The notes: generated from the letters alone by a model not told the origin. A DNA stretch of 64,000 nucleotides from Channa striata (GCA_033026295.1 CM065180.1:21667523-21731522), one strand, 5' to 3'. Positions 24,575 through 38,600 are shown, counted from the stretch's first letter. Numbers and translations are program-made.

Positions 24575-24775
24575 GCTACCACCCCATTTATTCGCTTGTA
24601 GCTCAGGTTTGGCGGCCGTCAGTGGTTCGGTCCCTCCTAGCTACTTGTCAAAGTCATTTCGGGCAAGACCCTGAACCCCAAGTTGCTCTTGCAGGTCAAG
24701 CAGCCATCACCACTGGTGTATGAGTGTTTGCAACATTGTGAAATGCTCTGAATAAAACCACTAGATGAGCAGCGT
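24575..24775 (+). repeat. Dispersed repeat, SINE- or MITE-like
   Basis: The phrases CAGTGGTTCGGTCCCTCCTA, GGGCAAGACCCTGAACCCCA and CATCACCACTGGTGTATGAG, followed by GTGAAATGCTCTGA, follow the order of a repeat family I recall as common in fish. The copy is diverged and its ends are not fixed. Confidence 0.5.
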
Positions 24776-27700
24776 GTCGTGGCAAAAACTGAAAATGCAA
24801 GTTAAGCCCTTAGGTGGTCATTAAGCAATTTAATAAGCAAAAGCCAAACAGGCAAAATGAGAGAAACACTGCAAGAGCAGCACACTCAGGCGGGCCAATC
24901 AGGTCGACAAGGTTTTACGGGTTGTGTGGCCTTTAAAACCACTCGACTTGAAGTAGAGCTCAAACAAAGAAATTACTCAAAGCAAATCCACCTTCATACA
25001 GTGAGTATAATTAGCAAGTCCTTCTTACTTAACCATTTGCTTCCATGTCTTTTAAGCCTTAAGACTGGTCCACTGTACTGGTTCCTGTGGCTTCCCGACC
25101 TGGAAGCCAGTGCTCAGATGTAGGTACTGGATAACACACCAGTGGGAGACTTCTTTATCATGTCAGCACAGGCAAAGAGACAGGCGCTCACTGAGGACGC
25201 ACTGGTGCAAAGACGGCTTACGCCACTGCGTTTGCCAGAGCATTTATCATTTATAAGGAGACAACTAACCACGGATTAGTAATAACAGTCAAACCTGCTC
25301 GACACATGATGGATCCGCATATAATAAACAAATAGTTGGAAGTAGCTGGTTTGTGGCTAATTCCTAGTTTTGGAGATGTGCTGTATTACAAACTCTGCTC
25401 CAAATGAGCAGTAATTTTAACATATTCACCATTGCCAGAACGGCGCCAATTCGCTCGAGTCATTCTCTTCTGTGAACATCACCAAACATCAAACGCTCTC
25501 CATGGATGATCAAGACGACAAGGGCCAGCTCAAAGAAATAAACCTATCCCTTTCACATCAGGTGGTAAACTGACGGATTTTCGAAATTTCATTAAATCTA
25601 GAGGCCTTGTCGACCTATGTCGGTCGCAGATCACACTTCCGCCAACACACACAAAACGTTACCAGTTAAAATAGTTTTAGCGTCGGTGAAGTTGCCATAA
25701 AAATGGATTTGGAAAAACCATTTGCACAATCCTGATCGTCTTGTGTGTTACTTTGTCTATAAATTTGAATGAGTGTGTACTTGGGACAGTGTGCAAATAC
25801 CTGCAGACACGTCCCTCTCTTCTCCAACAGTTTATGTGCAGTCTCAGAGTCCTCATTAAATAAGGCCGAATGGATACAAAGGTGCCAGGCCGCCAAAGTC
25901 TGAGCTTGGAGGGGACGATAATAATACGGGCCTGGAGTTTGCGATAAATCACCGACTCATAAGGTCAGCGCCTGAATAATGATCGGAACGCTGTAATGAG
26001 CCAGCAGCCTGAGCGGGGGGACGGTTCTTTTGCATGAAACGGTTAAAAGTCACATGCCTATTGTGGAGCTTTGGTGCGTGTGCGTGTTTGTGTTGAATAT
26101 GGCCGAGCAATTGTGCGCTGGGGACAGGTTTACTCGGAAAAGCTCAGTTTGGCAAACCGTCCTTCCTTTGCTCCCCCCCCTTCTCCCCACACGCTCCCCA
26201 TCCCCCAGCCACAAAACAATAGCTCCTCTGCTAAATATAGACTGTCTACCTCACCCTCTTTCTCACTCCGTCCCACCTCTTTCTAACACACAAACACACT
26301 CTTATGTCTTTTTATGTGTTCTGTAGTTCTTGCCCGCTCTCCCCATTTGTTCCTTGCAGTCATCTTTTAAGGGACAGTTAGTCTGTGAATCCAACTGTTT
26401 GATCCCCGGCCTTTGGATTGGCAGGGGACTCGATTCAGATCTCTATGCTCATAATGAACTTGGCGATTCACTGACTTATATTCTCACTTATGCATCAATT
26501 CGGTTCATGATGTGGAGCAGCCTCCCATCACTAATGATGATGGGATGGGCTTAGTGTGGGGGGGGGGGGTTCACTCTGGTACTTTACATGCCTGCTGTGA
26601 GTCAGCAGACCAAATCCTTACATGACAGTTTTTTTTTTTTTTAATCCAACAGTTTTGGCAAATACAAGAGAAGCGCCGGTGACTGCTGGAGTGCAGACGA
26701 GCCTCTGTCCACCCCCAGTTCTACAAGCTGCCTCCAGGTACATGCATGCGACTTTCTCAGAGGTTACAACACCAAGTGTCAAGAGCTTTCATGTCCTGTC
26801 TGCAGGACCTCAAACCGGAGGTAAGCTCACCATTCAGGAGGTCTTTGGGGATCGGGCACCGTCCTCACATGTCCAGTCCAATACAGACAATGAACGTACC
26901 CGGGGCTTCTGGATCCTGTCAAGTGATCCTTAGTAAGGTTCGAAACGTTCCTGCCCCACCTGCTCTTCACGATTTGCTGAATCCTGCAGTGCCAATACCA
27001 CAGTGCAGAATATTTATCAGGAGTAATTATTAATGATTCCTTGTTCTTTTAACTAAATTATCAAATTAAAATACAGCACTGCGTTTTGCTTTAGTGGCAT
27101 TAAGGAGATTTAGGTAACTTTAAAAATCAAACACTAAAAAGCTGTTTTGTTTGTGCCATTAAAAAAATTCAGGTATATAAAAACATTTTCCCTCATAGAA
27201 TTGATTTTCATGCAAACTCAGGCAAGTTGCATGTACCGCACATTAACAGAATGAGTCTTAACTTGGATCTCGAGGCACGTTGCAGCCACACTTACAAAAT
27301 GCCTCAATCTCTGGTTGTAATCGTGCACTCATGCCGTCGATCGGTGCAAACTCAGCTTGTCGTCATAGCAGCCAATGGGGTTACACTGATACTAATAGCG
27401 TTCAGGTCTTCCCGCTGCTGTCCCGTTACCACCGCGTCAGCGTTTCCGCTGCCCGTGTGCTGCGTTGGCATACGTCAGACGTCTGTGTGTGCGTGTCTGT
27501 GCACACACACGACCGTCATGCTCATCAATGTGCATCGATTCAGCCGCATGTCATTTGCATCTGTGTGGCATCTGCCTCAGTGCTGGATGGACGACGTGAG
27601 GAGCATGCAAACATTAAGGCCGAGCAAATAAAAATAGTTTTAAGTGGGACACTCAGTTTGCTTTTCTTTTTTTTTTTTTGATGCATGACAGTAATAAATT

Positions 27701-30700
27701 ACTGTTGGTCCATTTTTCAGTCAGACATTAAGAGGATGCTAAATGCAAGTCGTTTAAGGCACCATTTGTTCGGTCCTACTTGGTTAAACATTGGCTGAAA
27801 CAGACTTTCTCCATGTGCTTTTATTCCTTTTTATTGCAGTATGTGCCTTTGTATTTTGACTAGAATTGAAAACTGAAATATTTTCCTATCATTTATTGAA
27901 GAGTGAACATTATCAATAGTTACATTCTTTACTCAAGCATAACAAACAAATGCCAAAAACACTGAATAAACATAACTTGTGGAAATGGTTCCAAAGTGAA
28001 GTTGCAGCTGCAGAACATATTAGTGCACCTTTACATCATTACACTGGCTACTGGTTGGCTTCGGGATTGATTTTTATTGATTTTCTTTTAAGGCTTCAGG
28101 TTGTAATTCAGAGCCGTTCCTCCCCGGCAACCTGCGTGCAGCCAGAAATTCAAGCGTGTTCAGATTTGAGACCGCAGAGGATCGTGTCTTTACTGTTACA
28201 CCAGCGCCAGCCTCTTGTCTCCAATTTGTTTCCCTTTGATATTTTGTCGTGTCCTGCAAAGCTTTTGCTAAAACCCGTTATTCATTTCTATCATTTATTA
28301 CCATACAACAGCCTTAACAACATAGTTTCCTGTTACTGTGAATAAGACGCGTGTGCTATGACATGAAGAGAGGGTGCATTGTGTTTGACAGGCTCCATTA
28401 TGGCGGGATATTTTGTAAGGAATACATACACGTGCAAACCAGATGGTCATTTACTTTCCTGTCACAATTTTAAATGTAATTCATGCCATCGACAGAGCCT
28501 ATCAGGAAGTGAGTGTATTCTGAGAACATTCAGCCATCTGTGAATAACAAGTGCCTCTACCTCCACATTCAATAACGGTTTATGGTAGCTGGCAAGGACA
28601 AAAAAAGACATTTCATCATGTGTGGTGTGTATTTTTACATCCTGTAGTTCAGGGAGGGGGGGGGGACCATCATTTGAATGCTGACGGATCATGTTTATTC
28701 ATCCAATCTCTGTTCTCGTTGTAGGCACAAACCTCCCTAATTTATAACATGACAGCAGTGATTTTCAGGCCAATATTTTGATGCTGTGGCGGTAATGTAG
28801 GGAACAAGTGGGAGGAGAGAGCAGAAGGAAAAGAGAGACACTGTTGGCTCTGTCAAACAGCAAGGCACGAAACAGTCTATATATACATGACACATACATA
28901 TTTGCTTTGTGGCAGCAATAAGTGCTGCAGCAGCTACACAAACAGTCTTTTATCATTTAGTGTTGTAACGCAGAGTCAAAACCAACGCAAAAAACTGAAC
29001 GCCGTCCCATCGAACTCTTCAGTCCTCCACAGAAATCAAAGCCTGTTGTAACATCGCTCTGTCGGCCGTGTTCTCCCGTGTGTGTGTCTGTGGCCGGGCT
29101 GACACTGTGCTCGCTCATTAAGCAGCACAAATGGCACAACCCCCACCCCCTCTCTGCTGCTGACGCATATATCGGAGATCAATTCTCTGCAGGCAAAGCA
29201 CACAGACAGCAGTGCAGTGGGGCTTTCCAGTGTCCCCATCGGGCCTGATGTGATGCAGAGGTAAACACTGTCCGAATATTACAGCGATGGGAAATATACT
29301 GTTAGCCATGATTGTCTGTGGGCGAGGGGAGTTACTTTCTTGCCAAATTACAAAACTGATGCTTATAAAATGTGATGTGAATCTCTTCTCGGTCTTATTA
29401 ACCCTGGCTTCGCAGACGGGATCGTGAAACTGGTCAGACGTCCTGTGTGTGCACGGCCGGGCTCCATTAATGCCCGAATTTGGAAATTAATAGTCAGACA
29501 AACTTGTCTTTAATTTTCGTGACTACAGATGTGGGCTCAATCATGTGACCGTCGCCGTTATGCCGCTGCAGTGTATTTTGCCATAAATGCTCAGGCTGGC
29601 AGTGTTCTATGTTGCATTAGTCTCTCCGTATTTTCTCACTTCCTCTGAGCCCTGAAGGTTCGGTAGTAGTTAATATGTTGTTTGAATATTTTGTCATTCT
29701 TCCATATTGGATGGCCAGATATCTCGTCCGTGAGTTCTCGTTGCCGCCATCTTGTTAGCCACCTGTTGGTAGCTCCTCCACACGTTAGGAAGCTCAGTGG
29801 GTCATTCATATGCAACGTGCTGCACTTTAATGCGATTTGCTTTAGGCACAAAGACGTTGCAGCGGCGTCTTAAAATACGGAAACAACAGACCTACACACT
29901 GAGTAATGGTAACGAATGAAACCCGAAATGGTGCCAAAGTCCTGCGTTTGTCAGCCGCTCGTCCACCTCGACGTCTTTCCTACAAATACTTGTTGGCTCG
30001 AGTAAACTCTAAGGAGGAAAAATGCTTTTCCAACCCCTCTAATATTTACAACGGCTATGTGTTGCCAATTTCCCACACACCCATTTTCTCATTTTAAATA
30101 CACCAGTATTTTCCCTTTCGATGGCGCGATAACCTTTGCATCTGTTGTTATAATAGGATAAAATGTGTGGCTGCTTTGTGGTGGCGAGGTTGATAAAATA
30201 AAAACTCTGAAATGTTAATTGCTCCCTCGTTACGTAAATCATAATCGTGCGCTCTCTCTCTGACATGAACAATAACCAGGACGCCGCCTTAGTGAATCAG
30301 ACAAAGCAGGACCACTCTCCCCCAATCTGCTGCTCGCTCGCTCCCAGCACTGACACGTTTCTTTCTAATCTCCAACAAAAAGACCGAAGTAAGCGACACA
30401 AAAAAAAGAACTTTTGCTGACGCTCTATCTGTTCACATCAGATGCGATTTAGTGCAGCCGTCCTTAAAAAGACAAAAACATAAGAGAATTTTTCAGAACA
30501 TTAAAGCAGACTCTGAGTTTTCATCTGGATCTGCCGTAATGAGAACGAGTGTTTCAAGTGTCTTTTGTCATTTTGTCAGTGTCAACACAATAATAAATGT
30601 GATCTTATTCCGAACCACCTGTGGTTTGTGTAGGCGGAAGCTTTGATCTGTGTGTGTCTGTGACTGTAGCCTTCAGAGGGATCGTGTGTTTCTGGTTTCT

Positions 30701-31560
30701 CTTCTCATTTATCTCATCTCTGCGACTCCTTCCATCCATTTGCCTCTTTGTAAATTTCTCCCACTGTGTTGTTGAACCTGTTGAACATTAAACTAGTGGA
30801 AAAAAAGAGTGTTTTTAGAGAGAGGAATGGAAGTGGACGCCGGGTTAGGAGAGTGGAAGAGGGGGAATGAGGCGATGGAGGTCGTGATAAGGAAAATAGG
30901 AGGGACAGTGAGAGAACATGCTGACACAGATTGGTATTTTCAATTATGAAACAAAGAAATTATTGTGGCAGGCACGCAGAAAATATTCAAAGGAATGTGA
31001 AGAGACTGCATTGTTTTACACAAAGGGGGATCTTAAGTACAGATTGGGTTGATACCGTATTCACACATTGCTTTGATTCTACTGTCAATTATAGTTGGAT
31101 GATGACAAAGCAGTTGTAAAGGACAATGTCACTGACTCAATGTATGTTTGTGTGAATTAGGATATGAAGACTGGCAGAGGTATAAATGAGGGGGGTTGTA
31201 TTCGAGTGGTATGTGTAGGGGTGCTCGTAGATGCACTGCAGTGGTTCCGGAGGCAAATGACGTGGGAGCTTTGCAAATCTGAATGATGTAGGGTTGGTCA
31301 CATGTTTCACCATCTTGTCTGCAGTAGGAGATCTTTGTTTGCAGCCAGGTGCCTCTCAGGACCAACCATCGAGCAACGATCCCGCTGAGTTTTTGCAGTG
31401 TGTCCTGCACTGCGCTACTTGTTAGACCCCCGTTGAGCCCCCATCGGTGTCTTACACCGACACATTTAAACTGAAATGGCCATTCTTTAGCAGATCAACA
31501 GTTTAAGGCCAAAACAGACATAAAAGTGCCAACAAAGGAATCAGTGGTGAGTTGTTGTCA
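24776..31560. other. Intergenic DNA without recognised genes
   Basis: No frame shows splice-bounded, family-like protein. Short homopolymers occur at 26558-26569 (G) and 26629-26641 (T). The segment 29455-29525 is rich in ATTAAT-type words but lacks other support. Confidence 0.5.
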
Positions 31561-31599
31561 GGATCACTGTTGTTGTGATCACCTCAAACATTCGTTTCA

Positions 31600-32140
31600 G
31601 CGTTTCAGCGTGTTGGTTGCCGGTGGGAGCAGGGCTCCATGTGGTGGCCTCATGAAGGGCGTCTCAGGTCTGCCACTGGTGTCCGTTTTCGTGAGCTTCC
31701 TTTGTCATCCATCTCGATGAGATTTAGATCAGAGAGTGACATTATTCTCCTGGGAGAGCTGAGCATTGTCCTGTTGAAAGACCCAGTCACTGTCAGACAG
31801 ACGGAGGCCCTGAGCCGGGAGGAACGCCCGCTCCATCAGCTTCACATAGCCAGCAACCATTGATGCCCCTGCCCAACTCAAAGCATCATTTTCCTATCGA
31901 AGGGAAAAGCACCTCGGATCAGGATGGAGCCTCCTCCACTGTGCCTTGTAGAAAACATCTCTGGGGGGATCGTCTTGTCACGCCAGTAACATTAGAAGCC
32001 ATTTTCTCATCAGAGAATAAAACTTTCTTCAAATTTTCAACTTCACCCTGTGACCAAAGGAAACGGGGATCAAACCAACAACTACAGGTTTGTAGACCGT
32101 GGCGCTGTCGCCCCCATCATTTGACTTTTAAGAAGTCTCA
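31600..32140 (-). mobile_element. Tc1/mariner-like transposase fossil
   Basis: On the minus strand the catalytic C-terminal block can be read as DWVFQQDNAQLSQENNVTL, followed after a frame break by SDLNLIEMDD. This resembles the W-V-F-Q-Q-D-N-A ... S-P-D-L-N-P-I-E signature of Tc1/mariner transposases, including the second and third acidic residues. The region upstream ([17 protein letters not shown]) fits the preceding part. Several frame breaks show that it is inactive. Confidence 0.7.
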
Positions 32141-32159
32141 CTGGTCACATTCATAGACG

Positions 32160-33500
32160 GAGAGCCTTTCAGTCATGGCAGTGTGAACTCCTGGGGGGAA
32201 ATGACATGAAAGCCAAATGTTTGTGCAGAGTTGAACGTTTTATGGCTGTGGTCTCAAACCTTTGATCAGCTGATGAACAACCTGTTTCAGTTGAAATGCA
32301 GTTTTCCATTAATTACTTACTGTCTCTCCCTTTTTTTTTGGCATTGTGAAGCTCTGCTTGCAGCTTGTTTACGACGCACCAGTGCGAAAGGCTTGTCATT
32401 TTTCAGGATTGCCACAAGATGTCCAAGAAAAAGCAGTTTGAAAAGGAGAAAAGGTGAATACAAATTTAAAGGATTGTGCTTAGTTTAAAAGGAAAGAACA
32501 GGAATTGTTAAAAGCTCCAGGAGTGAATGTGTGAAATGTAAACACAAAATAATGCAAAAATATATTTAGAATAAAAAAACTTGTCTAAAAGAGAAATTAT
32601 ATGTAAATATAAAGACACTAATTGAAAACTCTTGATTCCTGCTTTGGTTGTTAGTTTGGTTTGTTTTTTAATTAATATGGACCAAAATCTTGAAGGCATT
32701 TTTTCCAGCACCTTGTTGAATCTGTCCCACAAAGAATGAAGGCAACTAAAACAGCAAAGTACAAGTGGGTCTGATTTGAAATGGGATTTCTGACAGGCCA
32801 CGGCATCGCACAGATATTGTGATACTGTTTTCACTTCACGGCCCAGGAAGTGAGAAAACAAGAAATGTGAACGTTACAAGTGGGAACAGCCAGTTGTGGT
32901 GGTGCCGTGTCGGCTTGCGGTTTGTTTTTTCAGTCACAGGCTCTTATCATTTAGCAGCACTTCCTCTTTGACCTCCGAGTGTGAAGAAAGGCTTTAAACG
33001 TAGCGTCAGAGAAGAGGGAAAGGAGGGATGAGTGTGAGCGATGAGCCCGCCGGGTGTAAAGAGAAGTTTTGGACTCAGGTGTTGAATTAAGAAAGCAGAC
33101 TAGGACTTAGTGTGTGAGTACACACACACGCACGCGAATGTGTGTGAAGCTGACCTCATTTTCCTGCTACTTATTCTTCTCTTTCCTTTTCTCCTGAGAG
33201 GAGTGTGGACATACAATGAATCAATTGTAAACGCAGCGACCAAAATTAAAAAAAAAGGAGAAAAACCTGCATTTAAAAGACGTTCAGCGAAGTAAACGAA
33301 TGCCGATTAAAACCTTCTATGTGAACGACACATTCTTTCCAGTAGTGTTTGTAATAACACTTTAGATTATAGTCCACCACTTAAATTACTGTGTCACTTA
33401 TTAATAACAACAGTGTACCTCCACAGTCTCTGTGGATACAAGTTTATTACGACTATGGGTAATAACAAGGTAACAAGTGAGTTTAGGCTCCACTTTAAAT
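32160..33500. other. Intergenic DNA without recognised genes
   Basis: No supported exon or repeat. Confidence 0.5.
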
Positions 33501-33544
33501 TAAAGCCCCGTCTTCCCCATAACGGGAGAAACCCCATGTTCAAG

Positions 33545-33660
33545 GGGGATTTGTTGGGTTTCCTCTACATATCTGTATAGTCTTGAATTTATAATGTAAA
33601 GTGCCTTCATGTGACATTGTGAATTGACACTATATAAGTCAAAGTTGAATTGAATTAACA
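33545..33660 (+). repeat. 3' tail of a fish retroposon
   Basis: The sequence GGGTTTCCTCTACATATCTG, then AATGTAAAGTGCCTTCATGTGA and CACTATATAAGTC, ends in a GAATTGAATT tail. This resembles the 3' terminus shared by many fish non-LTR elements. The subfamily is not assigned. Confidence 0.55.
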
Positions 33661-35404
33661 ACAAATTCATATCCATGCAGCAGGCACTGTGGAGGCACAC
33701 TGTAGTTTTTTAATAGGTACACACGAAATGTAAAAAGCAATAAGTTTCAGCGACAGTAACTGTGTCAGTCCGGATGGATGAAATAAATACTAGTGATGTC
33801 TACAGAGCGTTTCTCTAACAGGGATCAGACAAGGAAGGACATAAAACTGTGGCCTGTAGGAGAATGAAGAGATCAGAGGGAGAATAATAAGATTTGAAGT
33901 CCATCTTCTATCGGCTGCTGTGAACAGGCCGAGGATCAGCTCTCAGGCTTGATCTTCGCTCTTTGGGAATATCACACATGCCTCCTAAATGCACCGACTA
34001 AGAACGTGACAGACAGGAGGGTTTTTTAAAGGCAGAGCAGACACGGGGCTAAAAGAGTTTGACTTCCGCGTCGATTCGAGGTGGTAACAGTGAAGGCGTT
34101 TGCCGTCAGACGGGCTTTACAAAGACCTAATGACAAAACGTAAGAGGAAGGTTTGGGGATCGGGCCAACGATGATACCGTTCTCCTCCTCCTCTTCCTCC
34201 TCCTTCGTCTTTGTTGGGGCCACATGTTCCACCGAAACGAAGGCAGGTCAGAAACACCTGCATCAGAGTCGTACATCTTACAGCTGTGGGCTGTCGTCAC
34301 ACGAACGAAGAGGGGAGGGAATCCAGAGGCTCTAACAAAGACGAATTAATAAAAGGAGCAGGGCGAATGCATTTCCTGTGTTTTAATGTGGTAAAGGAGC
34401 AAACCAGTGACTTGTGCATCTGCTTTCACCTTCGATTAGTGTCCGTCGATTTCCCAGAAACATCCATCCACATTTTAGTTTTACTAACAGTTTTAAACGT
34501 GTCTTTCAAAATCAAATGTTCAGGAGATTCACCCACATTAAAATTCAAGGCTTTTAAAATCACCATAACAACTTTAACTAAAATTACTTTCACTCTTTGA
34601 TCTTTCACTAACACTGATCAGCATTTACATGATGAGAATTTAATTCAAAAATTAGGCTTGTAGGTTTGCGTTTAGATGCCCTGAAATAATTGAATGGGTT
34701 CCCAGTGGAAAACTAGCGCCACCAGCTGCTTATCTCACCCAATTGTCTCCCACTGGCCACATGGAAGTGAATGGAAATGTAGATTTTTACATTTATCTTA
34801 TTTTATTTTTGTAGGATATTGGGTTAAAATTAGCTTTTGGATGGATGTCGCCACTTGATGTAAAGAGTGCAAACCTAAAGCGAATCCAATAGGAGGCTTC
34901 GATACTGTGCCAAGAACGTTAAGAAATCACCAATACGTTCACAGGCGTAGGTCAAACTGAATCCGCTTATCCATCAATAAAAATTTGTGTTTTCATAAAG
35001 TTGACAGTTACAAAAATTATTTTAAGAATAAAAATTATTATTTTCATACCAGACTATGTGAAATGCAGATTTCTGGACTGTGCTTCATCGGCCGTGTTGC
35101 CTTCATGCACAACGCTGACTGTTATCACTATTATCATAGTACACTTCTACACTAAATGTCGGGGTTGGGTTCAGAAGTTGCTCCCGGTGGGGCAGGTGAG
35201 CGCCCACCGCCACCAGCGTGTGTGACTGATGTAAACGGCGATTTGCCATTTACGGCCGTCAAATAGACGGATGGACATAAACACCAGGCAGATGGACGGA
35301 CTGTCTTAAGTGATCAAACATATAAACCTGACAGAGACCCCGACGAGAAACTGCATCAGTGTAAGCAGATGGGAGCCCAGGATGCAGAGCTGTCTGTCTC
35401 CGTC

Positions 35405-35425
35405 CGTCTGTCTGTCTGTCTGTCT
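35405..35425. repeat. (GTCT)n microsatellite
   Basis: Five tandem units, read directly. Confidence 0.93.
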
Positions 35426-35649
35426 CTCCCTCTCTCTGGCATTTGTTCAGCAGTTTAGCTGAACAGAGGGCGAAAGTATGGAAGCTGTCGTGAGCCATAT
35501 GATGCTGCCTCTGCAGTTTACACACAGAGGCGGAGCGGCAGATTGATGGCGAGGACGTGGAGACGCAGTAACCGCTTGAACTTAACACACAAACACAGAT
35601 TCAGGCAAACGTGTGTGTGTTCATCTTCGTAACTGTAGTTTTTGTCAGG

Positions 35650-35675
35650 TTGTGTGTGTGTGTGTGTGTGTGTGT
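35650..35675. repeat. (TG)13 microsatellite
   Basis: Uninterrupted TG dinucleotides. Confidence 0.96.
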
Positions 35676-35753
35676 ACGCACAGTAAAGGTCAGTACTGTC
35701 TCCACCACTGGCTGACCTATATTCAAAAGGCCATTTATGTGTTTTTTCTCTTC

Positions 35754-35774
35754 TGTGTGTGTGTGTGTGTGTGT
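35754..35774. repeat. (TG)n microsatellite
   Basis: Uninterrupted TG dinucleotides. Confidence 0.95.
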
Positions 35775-35953
35775 TCTGCTCCTGCTTCTGTATAATCCTG
35801 CTAGTAGCATTTGGTTTCAAGCATAAGTCGTGGAACAGTCAGGGACTCGCTTTGCAATACGCCTGACCTACATCTGCTGCTCACACTGAGCTTAAGATGA
35901 CAGGTGAAGTCACACTTACTGTATCTTCCTGCAAAATGTCGTCTTTCAGGGGC

Positions 35954-35975
35954 TTGTGTGTGTGTGTGTGTGTGT
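35954..35975. repeat. (TG)n microsatellite
   Basis: Uninterrupted TG dinucleotides. Confidence 0.95.
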
Positions 35976-36207
35976 CAACTGACTAATAATGATGGTGGTT
36001 TCACAGAACACGCTGCTGTCAAATTACGGCGTGGATTAGATTTTCCCTAAGCTTCTCTCTCCAGGTGGTTAACAGCAGATGTATAATCTCCACACACAGA
36101 CACACAACATGCACACAAAACACCGACAGGAGGACGTGCACAGACACCGCCTTGTCAAAAAAAGGAGCACATCTTGTACATGAATGTCTGCTGCACGCAA
36201 ATACATC

Positions 36208-36236
36208 CACACACACACGCACACACACACACACAC
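36208..36236. repeat. (CA)n microsatellite with one GC interruption
   Basis: CA dinucleotides broken once near 36219. Confidence 0.95.
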
Positions 36237-36407
36237 TCCCATTGTGGTAGCAGTAATTAGAGGTGTGACAGGCAGACAGCTAGAGGTGATGATAATAGGC
36301 TGCAGCTATTTCTGTTCTGCTCCTCACCTCTGTCTTCTTCCTCTCATTCTCTCTGCTGCTGCTCATATTTTCTCACTGTCAACCCCTCTGGTCCAGGTGG
36401 AACCGAA

Positions 36408-36441
36408 ACACACACACACACACACACACTCACACACACTC
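36408..36441. repeat. (CA)n microsatellite with CTCA interruptions
   Basis: CA dinucleotides with two CT steps. Confidence 0.95.
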
Positions 36442-36815
36442 ACGTTCCCTCCCCCTCATCTTCGCTCATTCCCCTTTCACCTGCTTTCCGAATGCTCTCA
36501 CACCTTATCGCTCGAGCTTCTGTTCCCGCCGCGTGTTGATTTGACAAAACGTCAGCATTTCCTCCGGCGCCGTCACATTCGTCAGTCAGTTGGTTCATGC
36601 TGCCAACGCAGGAAGCTGCTTTGGATACTCGTTAACAACGTTAACTGTCCGGCCTGGACAGGTTACACTTCAGGTTCTGTTCTCCTCTGTCTAAACTTAT
36701 CAAAGGAACTTTTTAATGAGCATGTGACGTACCGTAAAAATTATAAACAAAGTAACAAACGCACTGAATCACATTTCAAATGCATCACCAAAAGTTTGTG
36801 GACAACCCATGTTAC

Positions 36816-36922
36816 ACTTCAATTAAACTTTATTTATAATGCGCCAATTCACAACAAAGTCATCTCAAGGCTCTTAATATAGAAGAGTCAAGACAAAAGA
36901 CATTTAGAGAAACCCAACAAAT
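36816..36922 (-). repeat. Retroposon 3' tail, inverted relative to the copy at 33.6 kb
   Basis: The reverse complement contains TGGGTTTCTCTAAATGTC, CTTGAGATGACTTTGTTGTG and AATTGGCGCATTATAAATAA followed by an AGTTTAATTGAAG tail. It shares the word order of the 33.6-kb copy, and both are diverged. Confidence 0.55.
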
Positions 36923-38175
36923 TGAGCAGCTATAGGTGAAACCTCCAGCACAAAATGGAAATTCTGACTTGTTGATAATTCTCTGTGGGTTTGTGATTAT
37001 AATCGCCCCCTTTCGTTGTACACATGGTCGCCATGTCAATGACAGAACCTTGGGCGTCTAATGACGTCCCTGTATTGGTACATATCCGCTCATTGGATGA
37101 GGTGTCATGCCAGCAATGCCGTGCTCGAATGAAATACACCTGTCGGGTGGACTTTAGCTCACAAAGATCATTGGAAAGAAATAAGCAGGCCCGATCATAA
37201 AGGACGCGGTCACGTTTGAAAGGATATGAGGTGACGGCACATTTTCAGCCGTTCATTATACACATGGTTTAGTCTTTATTTCGTTTTTATTGCCTCAGCT
37301 GGACAATAAATCATCGGGGGTTTTATACAGATAGACGAGCGCGGCAGCTGAACATTCCTTTTTATGACTTTATGCTTCTGCCCTTGAACATAATAGGCAG
37401 TGCGAACAAGTGATGCAACCCCCCCCGAAAGAATTTAATTGTGACTTTATGAGCTTTACCCTCAGCCGAGTATCGACTGTACATGCATGTGCCTTATTTC
37501 TCTGCATGTTTGTCCGTGTACTTTCACTCATTTTACTCGGCTGCCAATTCGCTGTGTGTCAGTGTGAGCGTGTCATTACAGCAGGTTTCCACTGGATCTG
37601 TCCAGATTCGGCCTAATATCCGTCATCTGTGAGACTTTGACCTTGAGGATGTTGCACAGAGGTCATGTACAGTATTCTACTCTGCTGTACTCTTCGTCCC
37701 TCTCTCCGTTTTCCTCTGCCTCTACTCGTTCCTCCTCTCGGCTCGACAGCACGCTGCATCAGTAGGCAGTTACTCTTCGCTTTTGCAAACCACAAATTAA
37801 TTTCCCCGCTCTCATCCGCCACTGAGGCGTCATAATGTTTGGTCTGAAATAACCCGAGCTTTCAAACGAACGTCACGTGTAATCAAGAACGACAGCGGTT
37901 CTACAGTGTGCTCGTCTCGTAGCCTCGTAGGTGCTTTGGTGAGAATAGTTTGGGTGGCTTATTCATCACAGGAGCCGTAAAGTGCCGTTGTGTGTGTGTT
38001 TAAGTCGACTTACATGGCAGCTGCACATTAATCTGAGTTAAACAATCTTCTTCTTCACCATCAATCTAGAGACAAAATCCCTTCTTTATGTGTGCACTGC
38101 ATCATTCTGTTTTAAATGTGTTTGTGTTTGTTCATTCAGGAGTGCAACAGTAAATCTCAATTTACTTTTTGTGTA

Positions 38176-38176
<1 letters not shown>

Positions 38177-38220
<44 letters not shown>
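38177..38220. repeat. (GT)22 microsatellite
   Basis: Uninterrupted GT dinucleotides. Confidence 0.97.
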
Positions 38221-38224
<4 letters not shown>

Positions 38225-38448
38225 CGGTTTTGTAACTGGCATCCTCTCACATCACAGGCAGCCCCCCCGCTGTTGCTCTCAGGTGCATCAAAGCGTCAGA
38301 ATTCCTTCAGGTGGTCTGAACGTATGCGGATAGAGGAAGGGAGACGACAGGGTGTAGCAGAGCAGAAAGTTGCAGTGCGTTTGGTTCGGAGTGTTAAAGA
38401 ACATCTCGTCTGCAGGGGAGGAGGTGGAGCACGTGTCTGTTTTCTAAA

Positions 38449-38465
38449 GGGGGGGGGGGGGGGGG
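38449..38465. repeat. G17 homopolymer
   Basis: Seventeen consecutive G residues; the exact length may be an assembly approximation. Confidence 0.9.
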
Positions 38466-38567
38466 CTATTTAGAGCTTTTTAATTTCATCTTAGTTCAGT
38501 TGTCATGACTATGCGAAAATGGAGGAAGCTGTTTATTGACGCACACGTGCACTCTTTTGTTTTAGGC

Positions 38568-38568
<1 letters not shown>

Positions 38569-38599
<31 letters not shown>
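38569..38599. repeat. (TG)n microsatellite
   Basis: Uninterrupted TG dinucleotides, followed by G5. Confidence 0.96.

Positions 38600-38600
<1 letters not shown>

Larger units (their letters stand above)
33661..36815. other. Intergenic DNA rich in microsatellites
   Basis: Contains TCTG, TG and CA tandems listed separately. No supported exon. Confidence 0.5.

Noticed and set aside
36184..36882. 232-codon plus-strand frame
   Set aside because: It reads through two CA repeats (His-Thr runs) and ends in a retroposon tail; composition artefact.
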